A stretch of DNA of 39,266 nt, from the NCBI GenBank assembly GCA_020024155.1, contig JAHHUE010000007.1, positions 1 through 39,266 of the forward strand, in the 5' to 3' direction. The stretch is from Oscillospiraceae bacterium. GTDB taxonomy: Bacteria; Bacillota; Clostridia; Oscillospirales; Ruminococcaceae. Position numbers and translations under genes: made by a program. Numbering within the stretch: position 1 is the stretch's first letter; every line of letters starts with the position of its first letter. Under the pieces are notes generated by a model. It was not told where the DNA came from. It did not search any database and worked only from the letters and a program-made list of their open reading frames with translations. Below are positions 1 through 7,468 of the stretch, one piece after another.

Positions 1-233
1 GTGCTTGATAGGTCAGAAATATTGTTAAAATTATTGAAATTATAGGCATGAATATGTTGTGATTTTCAATATAAAATTGAATTTATGCGTATTTTAATAG
101 AGATATTGCAGATAGCGTGCTAATAGCTCAAAATATACCGTTAAAACTATTGAAAAGATAATGGTGAATATGTTTTGCTGTTTAATATATAAAAGTTAAA
201 AATAGAGCCTATATATCGATAAATGTATAGTTA
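1..233. repeat. Imperfect tandem repeat, two copies of about 116 bp
   Basis: The stretch starting GTGCTTGATAGG at base 1 recurs, diverged, from base 117 (GTGCTAATAGC). Both copies share TTAAAA[TC]TATTGAAA followed by GAATATGTT. In one frame both copies encode EYV, two hydrophobic residues, then FNI, with a synonymous third-position change, so a coding origin is possible. Every frame is interrupted by stops. The first copy touches the window edge and may extend left. No intact gene was seen in 1-433. Confidence 0.6.
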
Positions 234-245
234 TAATTTAATATA

Positions 246-275
246 AAAAGCAGTCTATATAGACTGCTTTTATTT
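246..275. terminator. Bidirectional intrinsic terminator
   Basis: A perfect palindrome with 13-bp arms (246-258 and 259-271) built around GCAGTC/GACTGC has an A-run on the left and a T-run on the right. It would end transcription entering from the left edge, and possibly also from the minus-strand gene at 434-895. Confidence 0.75.
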
Positions 276-372
276 TTATACTAACTATTAAATTAAAGTG
301 GTCGTTATTATCGATAAAAGAAAATTTACTTAAAACTTTATTATTCGTAGATAAATAGTATACCATATTTTA

Positions 373-405
373 ATAAACCACTATTAAAAAAATATAGTGG
401 TTTAT
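373..405 (-). terminator. Hairpin downstream of the 434-895 gene
   Basis: Perfect 12-bp arms ATAAACCACTAT (373-384) and ATAGTGGTTTAT (394-405) enclose an A/T loop. On the minus strand only a weak T-rich tract follows. A second small hairpin (ACAACAAT/ATTGTTGT type, about 408-433) lies between it and the gene's stop. Confidence 0.55.
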
Positions 406-433
406 GTTACAACAATAAATTAAAATTGTTGTT

Positions 434-895
434 CTAAATAATATATTCTATTGTAATATTGGCAAGTTGATATTTAGTTTTATTAAAGTTTTTTGATTTT
501 GCTGTTATAATATAATCTCTTATATCATCATAACCCAATGGAGTTTTACCTTTAACTTTTTCTATTTTTGATATATAAGTACAATCTTTTAATTGTAAAA
601 TTAGATTTACAATCAAATTTGGCAAGTGTTCAATATTAAAATCATCTTCAAATACAATTTCACCATGGGTGTCGGATGAAACTAAATTATTTCTATGCTT
701 ATTAAAAATAAAACATTCATTGCACCAATATAAGTGTACACAGTCTGTACCATATAATGAAAAGAAGAAATCTTCTTGTTTACCATCTAATATAAATGTT
801 ACCCAATTTTTTTCGTTTTGTTCTATTATAAGTTTTTCTTTGAAAATAGGTTTTAGTAAGTTTTTGTATTTTATTTTTAGTTCACATATATCCAT
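434..895 (-). CDS. Uncharacterised 153-aa protein
   Basis: This is an open frame of 153 codons with an ATG start preceded by GGAAAG at a suitable distance (minus strand). The product is mixed alpha/beta in character, with many Lys, Asn and Ile residues. It has no signal peptide or membrane segment. Two central cysteines in a YWCNEC motif could bind metal. I do not recognise the family. It stands alone, facing away from nothing obvious, and is followed by hairpins. Size and isolation would suit an accessory or immunity-type protein, but nothing in the sequence proves this. The overlapping plus-strand frame at 669-935 has no ribosome-binding site and is judged a shadow. Confidence 0.6.
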   Translation of the reverse strand: MDICELKIKYKNLLKPIFKEKLIIEQNEKNWVTFILDGKQEDFFFSLYGTDCVHLYWCNECFIFNKHRNNLVSSDTHGEIVFEDDFNIEHLPNLIVNLILQLKDCTYISKIEKVKGKTPLGYDDIRDYIITAKSKNFNKTKYQLANITIEYII

Positions 896-1047
896 AAAAT
901 CTTTCCAATATTTTATTTGTAATTTTATATATTAGTTATTTGTGTAATGTGTTTTAGAATATAATAATTATGAATAGTTAAATGATTTACATATTTTGTC
1001 AGCCTTTGTTTGTTACAAATAAACTTTTTATTTATAAATTATATAAC

Positions 1048-1839
1048 TTATTTTTCAATTAAAATTTGGAGTTCTGTTATGTACTCGTTTATATCAGATG
1101 AGGAATGAATATCTATCCAGATTAGCTCTAAGAAATCTCCGGATAGTTTTATATTATGGTCTTTGGCGTATGATAAAAGTTTTTGTGTCCATTCATTACT
1201 ATGTTCGTAAACACCAGAATAACTGACAGATAAATAACTTCCCTCAGGTAAAGCATACTCTCCAGTATCGTCTATAACGAAAACCGATTTATATTCAAGA
1301 GTAGACAAACTGGTCTTATTTATAGGAATGATTGTTCCTATTTGATTATTACCTATTATATAAAGATTTTCTTTATCTGTATTTATAAGTTTTTTAATTA
1401 AAATATCCATTTCAAATTCATTTGAATAACCGTCTGGTGTAGAACGATATTTGCGCTTTGGATATGGTCTTATAACAATTTTATTTAAGGGCAATTCTTT
1501 TGCTTTTTGTATAGTATTAATTCTTTTTTCAACATTTGATTGAAGTTTTTCTAAATATTTAAGTTTATTGTTTATAGCATTTTGCTCATCTTCAAGCAGT
1601 TTAAGCGTTGATTGTACATTGTGACATTCAAGATATTCTTTAACTTGTTCCATACTAAATTCAAGTTCTCTTAAATCTCTAATAACATTTAGACGCCATA
1701 TATCATTTACACTATAAAGACGATAACCACTTTCTGAGCGTTTTGGACTTATTATCCCTATTTCTTCATAATACCTTAGGGAATCTACACCTATATTATA
1801 TAATTTTGAAATTTCTCCGATTTTAAAATACTTTTTCAT
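1048..1839 (-). CDS. MerR-family transcriptional regulator with C-terminal effector-binding domain
   Basis: This is a 263-aa DNA-binding regulator. Residues 1-70 match the MerR winged helix-turn-helix (FKIGEISKLYNIGVDSLRYY, then a GYRLY wing). A coiled-coil dimerisation helix spans about 75-120, and a C-terminal region of about 140 residues resembles the GyrI-like/BmrR ligand-binding domain. Family knowledge suggests it senses a small, possibly amphipathic molecule. ATG at 1839 is preferred because AGGAAGG lies 11 nt upstream; the in-frame GTG at 1851 would abut that site. The gene diverges from the YitT-like gene across an 80-bp gap holding an operator-like dyad, so autoregulation and control of that neighbour are likely. 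The natural inducer is unknown. Confidence 0.9.
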   Translation of the reverse strand: MKKYFKIGEISKLYNIGVDSLRYYEEIGIISPKRSESGYRLYSVNDIWRLNVIRDLRELEFSMEQVKEYLECHNVQSTLKLLEDEQNAINNKLKYLEKLQSNVEKRINTIQKAKELPLNKIVIRPYPKRKYRSTPDGYSNEFEMDILIKKLINTDKENLYIIGNNQIGTIIPINKTSLSTLEYKSVFVIDDTGEYALPEGSYLSVSYSGVYEHSNEWTQKLLSYAKDHNIKLSGDFLELIWIDIHSSSDINEYITELQILIEK

Positions 1840-1858
1840 TATGGTAAACACCTTCCTA

Positions 1859-1889
1859 TTGACTCTAGTATTATACCATAGTTTATACT
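1859..1889 (+). promoter_or_regulatory. MerR-type promoter/operator for the YitT-like gene, overlapping the merR promoter
   Basis: Plus strand: -35 TTGACT (1859-1864) and -10 TATACT (1884-1889) are separated by 19 bp, the long spacer typical of MerR-activated promoters. Within it lies an imperfect dyad centred on 1872, with half-sites ACTCTAGTAT and ATACCATAGT (8 of 10 positions symmetric). Minus strand: TATAAT (1875-1870) with TTGTTA 17 bp upstream would serve the regulator gene, so its -10 sits inside the dyad. Confidence 0.7.
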
Positions 1890-1920
1890 TATTAACAAAT
1901 GTGCAAGAAAGGTTTTAAAA

Positions 1921-2583
1921 ATGTATAACAATTGCGAAGATAAAGTAAATAAAAAAATAAATTTTAATATATTGGACTATTTTATTCCAGAAAAAATAAA
2001 AGTTAGCTCTTGTGTGATTGCAATAGCAAGTAGTGCTTTATTGGCTTTTGGATTGTATAATGTTCACTCAATTTCAGGTGTAACCGAAGGTGGAGTTTTG
2101 GGACTTACGCTTTTGTTGGAATATTGGTTTAATATTTCTCCGGCAGTATCCGGTTTTGTATTAAATACATTATGTTACATTATGGGGTGGAAGTTATTAG
2201 GTAAAGAATTTATATTTTACTCTTTTATCGCATCGTCAGGATTTTCTATATCTTATGGTATATTTGAAATGTTTGACCCAATGTTTCCACAACTGGCAGA
2301 AATGCCTTTATTGGCAGCTTTAATAGGGGCAATATTTGTAGGTGTCAGTGCTGGTTTATGCGTTAGAATAGGGGGCGCTCCAGGTGGAGATGACGCTTTG
2401 GCTATGAGTATAGCAAAAGTTACAAAAATGGATATTCAATGGGCATATATGCTATGTGATATAGTAGTTTTAGGATTGTCTTTAACTTATATTCCTATCA
2501 ATAAAATTATATATTCACTTATAACTGTTACTATATCAGGGCAACTAATAGGTTTAATGCAGAAAATAAAATTTAACAATTAA
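1921..2583 (+). CDS. YitT-family membrane protein (short form)
   Basis: This is a 220-aa integral membrane protein with about five to six hydrophobic helices. The pattern YNVHSISGVTEGGVLG near residue 45, and the later GGAPGGDDALA motif followed by a helix, match the YitT/DUF161 family. Usual family members are about 280 aa and end in a soluble DUF2179 domain; this protein stops after the membrane part (QLIGLMQKIK). The start is ATG with AAAGG about 8 nt upstream. The gene sits directly behind a MerR-type promoter, suggesting induction by the divergent regulator's ligand. Transport or export is a plausible role, but the family has no firmly established substrate. Confidence 0.85.
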   Translation: MYNNCEDKVNKKINFNILDYFIPEKIKVSSCVIAIASSALLAFGLYNVHSISGVTEGGVLGLTLLLEYWFNISPAVSGFVLNTLCYIMGWKLLGKEFIFYSFIASSGFSISYGIFEMFDPMFPQLAEMPLLAALIGAIFVGVSAGLCVRIGGAPGGDDALAMSIAKVTKMDIQWAYMLCDIVVLGLSLTYIPINKIIYSLITVTISGQLIGLMQKIKFNN

Positions 2584-2585
2584 AA

Positions 2586-2622
2586 AAATGACACTCAATT
2601 CAATTTTGAGTGTCATTTAATT
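2586..2622. terminator. Bidirectional terminator between convergent genes
   Basis: Thirteen-bp perfect arms (2586-2598 and 2606-2618, core TGACACTC/GAGTGTCA) have A-rich and T-rich flanks. It lies between the YitT-like gene and the convergent acyltransferase and can serve both. Confidence 0.9.
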
Positions 2623-2632
2623 ATTTTATATA

Positions 2633-3667
2633 TTAAATGTTGTTTGTATTATTGACTTTTTTAAAACCTAATGTTTGTGGAAAATATTTTTCGATAAATT
2701 TGTATACCTGAACACCAATAATTACAAACAAAACTGCTAACATAAGTGCTTGTCCCTGAGTTTCAGAGTGAATGGTAAATCCCAACATACTTGCAAATGT
2801 ATAAACAAATCGGTCAATAGCTAACTGCAAGCAACAAATTATAAGACTGGCTTTTCCTAAACTTTGCATTGGTTTTACATCTTGAATAAGAATTGAAATC
2901 ATTGAAAAAAGATATATGCCCACAAAAGCATAGAATGATGTGACAACAACAAGAACCATATAAATGCTTGGAATACCTGCTAAATCAAGAAGATAAGTGT
3001 ATCCGTATTGGTGCAAAAGGTAAGAAAGCACAATTGATACAGCCATTAAAAGTGCAGGCCATACTTTTTTGAAAATAAGAGTTGGGTTTCTAGACAATGA
3101 GTTAAGGAAATCTGAACAAACATCACCAACACAGTAATATATAAGAAATCTTACAGCATTATCTATACCCCAAGGGAGCATATTGCCTTCACTAAAAATT
3201 CTAAATACAAATGAAATTATAAAGCATAAAGCTAATCTAGCCCATTTATTTTTTACAAATTTTAAAATTATTTGGTAATAAATACCCAAAATAAAAAGAC
3301 ATGGTAAAAACCATAAGGTTATTGCAAATAATTTTATCCTATATCCATATAATAGCTGTAATACAAGATTTGTTGGAGAAAATACTTCATCTGTATCAAT
3401 GAGAAATTTTACAAGCATTGCAAATGCCCCATAAACAAAATATGGAATCATAAGTCTTTTAAATCGTAATTTAATGTATTCACCAATAGGCCTGTCTTTC
3501 TGCTTTGAAACTGTTACACCAGAGGCAAAGAAAAATGCCTGAACCATAAAAGTGAACACATAAGCACCAAATTTATCTCCACCATTAAGATGCGCATATA
3601 TAATAAAAAATATGCAGAAACCTTTTAAAACATCAAGCCAAGGATATCGAATAGATTTATTTTTCAA
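2633..3667 (-). CDS. Acyltransferase family 3 membrane protein
   Basis: This 344-aa protein has about ten transmembrane helices. It begins with the family's typical entry, YPWLDVLKGFCIFFIIYAH, including a His in the first helix, followed by FFFASG and a cytoplasmic Lys/Arg-rich loop. Family 3 acyltransferases move acyl groups, such as acetyl, onto envelope glycans or lipids at the membrane; the acceptor cannot be read from sequence. No ATG is available near the N-terminus. A TTG at 3667 with GGAG 10 nt upstream is the likely start. It ends at a terminator shared with the convergent YitT-like gene. Length fits the family. Confidence 0.85.
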   Translation of the reverse strand: MKNKSIRYPWLDVLKGFCIFFIIYAHLNGGDKFGAYVFTFMVQAFFFASGVTVSKQKDRPIGEYIKLRFKRLMIPYFVYGAFAMLVKFLIDTDEVFSPTNLVLQLLYGYRIKLFAITLWFLPCLFILGIYYQIILKFVKNKWARLALCFIISFVFRIFSEGNMLPWGIDNAVRFLIYYCVGDVCSDFLNSLSRNPTLIFKKVWPALLMAVSIVLSYLLHQYGYTYLLDLAGIPSIYMVLVVVTSFYAFVGIYLFSMISILIQDVKPMQSLGKASLIICCLQLAIDRFVYTFASMLGFTIHSETQGQALMLAVLFVIIGVQVYKFIEKYFPQTLGFKKVNNTNNI

Positions 3668-3731
3668 GTTTTATCAGCTCCTAATTATAATTTATAAATT
3701 ATTTTATCATAGTATTATTAGTAAAGCAAAC

Positions 3732-3766
3732 AAAAGGTATATGCCAAAATTGACATATACCTTTTT
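3732..3766 (-). terminator. Terminator after the RidA operon
   Basis: Perfect 12-bp arms AAAAGGTATATG (3732-3743) and CATATACCTTTT (3754-3765). On the minus strand the hairpin closes just after the RidA stop and is followed by a T-rich tract. Confidence 0.85.
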
Positions 3767-3772
3767 ATGTAT

Positions 3773-4126
3773 TTAACTTATGACAGCAGCAGTTACACTG
3801 ATTTCGACTAGAAAAGCAGGTGAGGCAAGAGCTGCTTCAACACAAAGTCTAGCTGGCTCGTTGTCTTGACTTACCCACGCGTCCCAAACACTGTTCATCT
3901 CTCTAAACATACTCATATCTTTAAGATAAATTGATGCTGAAAGAATATGATGCTTATCACTTCCGTATCTTTCTAAGATAGTTTCAATTTTTTCAAGAAT
4001 TTCTTTTGTTTGCTGTTTAACATCTCCACCTGGGTTTGAACAAATCTGACCAGTGAGATATAAAACTCCATTGTGTTCAACGACATTTGAGTATCTTCCG
4101 TTACTTTCAAATCTTCGTATAGACAT
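3773..4126 (-). CDS. RidA family (YjgF/YER057c) protein
   Basis: This 117-aa protein is slightly shorter than the usual 125-130 aa. Family members form trimers, and classical RidA hydrolyses reactive enamine/imine intermediates released by PLP enzymes. The signature is visible near the C-terminus: the conserved Arg in PARLCVEAA and the SPAFLVEI motif that form the subunit-interface pocket. The start is ATG with a perfect GGAGGTTG upstream. It is the last gene of a minus-strand operon behind a 44-aa membrane peptide (26-nt gap) and a 190-aa protein. The subgroup, and whether it is a true deaminase, cannot be settled here. Confidence 0.92.
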   Translation of the reverse strand: MSIRRFESNGRYSNVVEHNGVLYLTGQICSNPGGDVKQQTKEILEKIETILERYGSDKHHILSASIYLKDMSMFREMNSVWDAWVSQDNEPARLCVEAALASPAFLVEISVTAAVIS

Positions 4127-4152
4127 TACAACCTCCGGATATATTGTATTTG

Positions 4153-4287
4153 TTAATAAAGGTCAAGTTCATTATCCCGTTCAAAGGTTATATATTCTGG
4201 TTTAGTCTTGCTACGATAAATGTTTATTAAAGTTCCAAGAGCTAAAAAAGCTACTGCAAATTTTGCCATGAGTTTAAAGAATTTCAT
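4153..4287 (-). CDS. Small membrane peptide, 44 aa
   Basis: A short frame encodes MKFFKLMAKFAVAFLALGTL, continuing with a charged tail ending in NELDLY. It has one hydrophobic helix (residues about 8-24) with Lys residues on the N-terminal side, so a single-pass membrane peptide with an acidic C-terminal tail outside or inside. Support for translation is good: ATG with GGAGGTT 3-4 nt upstream, placed tightly between two genes (28- and 26-nt gaps). I do not recognise a family. It could be a membrane anchor or accessory peptide for its operon neighbours. Confidence 0.7.
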   Translation of the reverse strand: MKFFKLMAKFAVAFLALGTLINIYRSKTKPEYITFERDNELDLY

Positions 4288-4315
4288 AATAACCTCCAAT
4301 TTTTGTTTTTAAATT

Positions 4316-4888
4316 TTAATAATTTAGTATTACAAATTCCTGCATAGCATAGCACTTTGATAAAGAATTGTGTTCATTATCAGGAAAAAGACAAGCATAA
4401 TCAGGTGTTTGCAAAAATATTTTGTATAAGTTTAATGTAATTATACTTTTTTCTTTAATAAAGGTATCAAAAAAGTTTTTGATAAATGCTTTGGAAATAG
4501 TTAATTCACCACACCAATAATATCCTTGTTGGTCATTTGCTTTGAATGAATGATATGAAATATCATCACCCAAACAAGAAAGTTCTTTTTTATCACCATT
4601 GTCTTTTACAAGATATATATGATTTATACCATCAATACCAAACTCAATGTCAATATAATCTGAAATTTTTTCAGGATTAAGATTAAAACAAAGCTCTAAA
4701 TCTTGTTTTCCTTGTGTATCTTTTTCAAAACAATATGTGCATATTTTAAAATTATTGTTGTGAACATACTGTTTTAGATATGTAAATATCATACAATCTT
4801 CTTTATCAGTATAGTAATTTGTCAATTTAAAAGCACTTTGTGCATCCCATTCTATATTATTTGGTGATGAATATATAATTCTTTGCAA
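4316..4888 (-). CDS. Uncharacterised 190-aa protein, possible CBM9/DOMON-like fold
   Basis: A 190-codon frame starts with TTG at 4888, preceded by GAGGT 6 nt upstream; no ATG is available at the N-terminus. There is no signal peptide. The sequence reads as a beta-rich domain: a WDAQSAFKLTNYYT-type N-terminus, a central YYWCGELTISKAFI strand-helix, and a C-terminal aromatic strand (MQEFVILNY). This order recalls the family-9 carbohydrate-binding-like domains of Clostridia, in which an N-terminal WD/W and a C-terminal F..ILNY strand occur, but that is pattern memory rather than proof. It is the first gene of an operon with the 44-aa peptide and RidA. Confidence 0.6.
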   Translation of the reverse strand: MQRIIYSSPNNIEWDAQSAFKLTNYYTDKEDCMIFTYLKQYVHNNNFKICTYCFEKDTQGKQDLELCFNLNPEKISDYIDIEFGIDGINHIYLVKDNGDKKELSCLGDDISYHSFKANDQQGYYWCGELTISKAFIKNFFDTFIKEKSIITLNLYKIFLQTPDYACLFPDNEHNSLSKCYAMQEFVILNY

Positions 4889-5211
4889 TTTTGTACCTCA
4901 GTTTTATTAAAATATATAGTAAACTTTTACATATTTATAGTATACCACACAAAATAAAAATTCACACACATAATATATATATTTTACAAATTTTTAACAG
5001 CTTTTATATATGTAACACTTAAATGTTAAAAAATAAACAAATAGTAAAATATGTAAGTTTACAACATATATTGTTAAAAATCAAGTGAAATCTAAAAAAT
5101 TTTAATGAAAATTGTATTTTATCTATTGAATTATGTTAACAAAAATGTTACAATTTAAAATCGATAAAATAGGCTTTAGAGAAAATAAGTCGTTGAATGG
5201 AGGATTATATA
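4889..5211. other. AT-rich intergenic region upstream of the Rnf operon
   Basis: This 323-bp gap holds the start region of the minus-strand operon on the left and the Rnf promoter and short leader on the right. No gene, tRNA or recognisable riboswitch was seen between them. Confidence 0.7.
5126..5154 (+). promoter_or_regulatory. Promoter for the rnf operon
   Basis: -35 TTGAAT (5126-5131) and -10 TACAAT (5149-5154) with a 17-bp spacer, a good sigma-A match. Transcription would start near 5161, leaving a leader of about 50 nt. The spacer contains TGTTAACA. Confidence 0.7.
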
Positions 5212-6528
5212 GTGGCAGTATTTAAAAAACTTGTTCGCAGTGCAAGTGGTGCAAAAGTTCCACACAATAAAAACACTGAGAACATAGAAACTGTAAAAAT
5301 GCCAGTTCCTGCTAGAGTTCATATTGCTATGAGTCAACACATTGGCGCTCCAGCTAAAGTTGTTGTTAAAAAAGGCGATGAAGTTAAAGTAGGGACAGTA
5401 ATTGGCGAAGCAACCGGTGTAATTTCCGCTTGCATTCATTCTTCTGTATCAGGTAAAGTTTTTGCAGTTGAAGAAACATTATTCCCTAATGGACAGAAAA
5501 CACAAACTGTTGTTATTGACACAGATGGTGAACAAACTGTTTGTGAAAGTGTTAAAGCTCCAGAGGTTACAGATTATGCAAGTTTTATAGAAGCAGTTAA
5601 AACTTCCGGTCTTGTTGGTCTTGGTGGTGCAGGTTTCCCAACAAATGTAAAACTTGCTCCTAAAAATTTGAATGAAATTGATACTTTGATTATCAATGCC
5701 GCAGAATGTGAACCTTACATAACAGCTGATTACCGAGAAATTATCGAAAATGGTGCTGACGTTATTGAAGGTACAAAACTTGTTAAAAATTACCTTAATA
5801 TCGCAAAAGTTATTATCGGTATTGAAAAAAACAAACCAGCAGCTATTTCTAAAATGAAAGAACTTTGCAGAGGTCTTGACGGTTTTACTGTTTTGGAATT
5901 ACCAAGCGTTTATCCACAAGGTGCTGAAAAAGTTATTATCGAAACTGCAACAGGCAGAGAAATTCCAGAAGGTGCTTTACCAAGCTCAGTTGGATGCATT
6001 GTTATGAATGTTTCTTCTGTTGGCTTTGTTGCTAGATATATGAAAACAGGTATGCCTTTGACAACTAAACGCATTACTGTTGATGGTGATGCTATCAATG
6101 AACCTAAGAATGTTGAAGTTGTTATTGGTACTACAATTAAAGATGTTATTGAATTCTGTGGCGGTTACAAAACAGAAGCTGGCAAAATTATTTTGGGTGG
6201 ACCAATGATGGGTACAGCTGTTATCAGTGATGAAATGCCAATCATCAAACAAAATAATGCTATTACTGTATTTAGTAAAGAAAAATCAGTTCTTGCGCCT
6301 ATAAATGCTTGTATCCGTTGTGGCAGATGTGTTAGCGCATGTCCGATTGGACTTTCACCAGTAGAAATTGCTTTGGCATTAGCTGGAAAAGATGAAGATG
6401 AATTGAAAGATTTGTCTGTTAACTTATGTATGGATTGTGGAAGCTGTTCATTTGTATGTCCAGCAAAACGCCCAGTTTCTCAGACAATGAAAGAAGCAAA
6501 AGATTTTTTAAGAAAGGCGGCAAAATAA
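5212..6528 (+). CDS. rnfC: Rnf complex subunit RnfC
   Basis: RnfC is the membrane-peripheral, NADH-side subunit of the Rnf ferredoxin:NAD+ oxidoreductase. The 438-aa product shows the N-terminal QHIGAPAK/GDEVK lipoyl-like motif with IHSSVSGKV, the central GLGGAGFPT nucleotide/FMN-binding region homologous to the 51-kDa subunit of complex I, and two C-terminal 4Fe-4S motifs (CIRCGRCVSACP near residue 367 and CMDCGSCSFVCP near 406). GTG at 5212 is chosen because GGAGG (5199-5203) lies 8 nt upstream. The in-frame ATG at 5197 overlaps that site and would add only five residues. It is the first gene of rnfCDGEAB, and rnfD starts 1 nt after its stop. Confidence 0.97.
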   Translation: MAVFKKLVRSASGAKVPHNKNTENIETVKMPVPARVHIAMSQHIGAPAKVVVKKGDEVKVGTVIGEATGVISACIHSSVSGKVFAVEETLFPNGQKTQTVVIDTDGEQTVCESVKAPEVTDYASFIEAVKTSGLVGLGGAGFPTNVKLAPKNLNEIDTLIINAAECEPYITADYREIIENGADVIEGTKLVKNYLNIAKVIIGIEKNKPAAISKMKELCRGLDGFTVLELPSVYPQGAEKVIIETATGREIPEGALPSSVGCIVMNVSSVGFVARYMKTGMPLTTKRITVDGDAINEPKNVEVVIGTTIKDVIEFCGGYKTEAGKIILGGPMMGTAVISDEMPIIKQNNAITVFSKEKSVLAPINACIRCGRCVSACPIGLSPVEIALALAGKDEDELKDLSVNLCMDCGSCSFVCPAKRPVSQTMKEAKDFLRKAAK

Positions 6529-6529
6529 T

Positions 6530-7468
6530 ATGAAATTGACAGTATCATCCGCTCCTCATATTACAGGCAAAGATTCAAGCCGCTCTATAATGCTTGATGT
6601 AATCATTGCTATGATTCCTGCAATTATTGCATCTGGTCTTATCTTTGGACCTAGAGCAATCATGCTTATAGCTGTTACAGCTGCTGCTTGCGTAGGTTTT
6701 GAATTTTTGTATCAGAAACTTATGAAATTACCTTGCACAGTTGGAGATTTATCTGCTGTTGTTACTGGTATTCTTTTGGCATTTAATATGCCATCTACAA
6801 TGCCATTTTGGATGGCGATTATCGGCTCATTCTTTGCAATCGTTGTTGCAAAACAACTTTTCGGTGGTATAGGTTTTAACTTCGTTAACCCTGCTATCGC
6901 TGCAAGAATTATCCTTGCTACTTCATTTGCAAGCCAAATGACAAACTTTGTTTTCCCAAAATCAAGCAGTGATGCTATTGCATCTGCAACTCCACTTTCT
7001 GCTGGTCTTACAGGTTCTTATCCATATATGGATATGTTCCTTGGTACAACAGGTGGTGTTCTTGGCGAAACAAGTGCTGTTGCATTGCTCATCGGTTTTG
7101 CATATCTTTTAATTAAAAAAGTTATCAGCCCAGCAATTCCACTTACATATATTGGTACAGTTGCAGTTTTTGCCCTTATATTTGGACAAGACCCACTTTT
7201 CCATGTTCTTGGTGGTGGTTTGCTTCTCGGTGCTATCTTTATGGCAACAGACTATGTAACAAGCCCTTACACACTTAAAGGTAAAATCGTATTCGGTTTC
7301 TTCCTTGGCCTTATCACAATGGCAATTCGTGTGTTTGGTTCTATGACAGAAGGCGTTTCTTACGCTATTCTCATTATGAACTTGCTTGTTCCATACATCA
7401 ATAAACTTACAAGACAACGACCATTAGGTTATATTAAAACTAAAAAGAACGCAGGAGGTAAGAACTAA
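6530..7468 (+). CDS. rnfD: Rnf complex subunit RnfD
   Basis: This integral membrane subunit of 312 aa has about nine to ten helices and carries a covalently bound FMN in the ion-pumping core. The ASATPL motif, with Thr154 as the expected FMN-attachment residue, matches the S/T-x-A-T-P-L pattern of RnfD/NqrB. Other family landmarks include GGIGFNFVNPA and ATDYVTSPYT. AAAGGCGG precedes the ATG. Its TAA overlaps the ATG of rnfG (TAATG), indicating translational coupling. Length is normal for Clostridia. Confidence 0.97.
   Translation: MKLTVSSAPHITGKDSSRSIMLDVIIAMIPAIIASGLIFGPRAIMLIAVTAAACVGFEFLYQKLMKLPCTVGDLSAVVTGILLAFNMPSTMPFWMAIIGSFFAIVVAKQLFGGIGFNFVNPAIAARIILATSFASQMTNFVFPKSSSDAIASATPLSAGLTGSYPYMDMFLGTTGGVLGETSAVALLIGFAYLLIKKVISPAIPLTYIGTVAVFALIFGQDPLFHVLGGGLLLGAIFMATDYVTSPYTLKGKIVFGFFLGLITMAIRVFGSMTEGVSYAILIMNLLVPYINKLTRQRPLGYIKTKKNAGGKN

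Noticed and set aside
669..935. Plus-strand open frame of 88 codons opposite the 434-895 gene
   Set aside because: It has no ribosome-binding site, a Phe/Ser-rich composition typical of an antisense shadow, and overlaps a better-supported gene.
5132..5155. Possible Rex (NADH-sensing) operator at TGTTAACA in the rnf promoter
   Set aside because: It is attractive because Rnf makes NADH, but the flanks are not palindromic enough (TGTTAACA then TGTTACAA as direct repeats) to claim a Rex site.
5197..5211. ATG at 5197 as the rnfC start
   Set aside because: It overlaps the GGAGG that correctly serves the GTG at 5212 and has no ribosome-binding site of its own.
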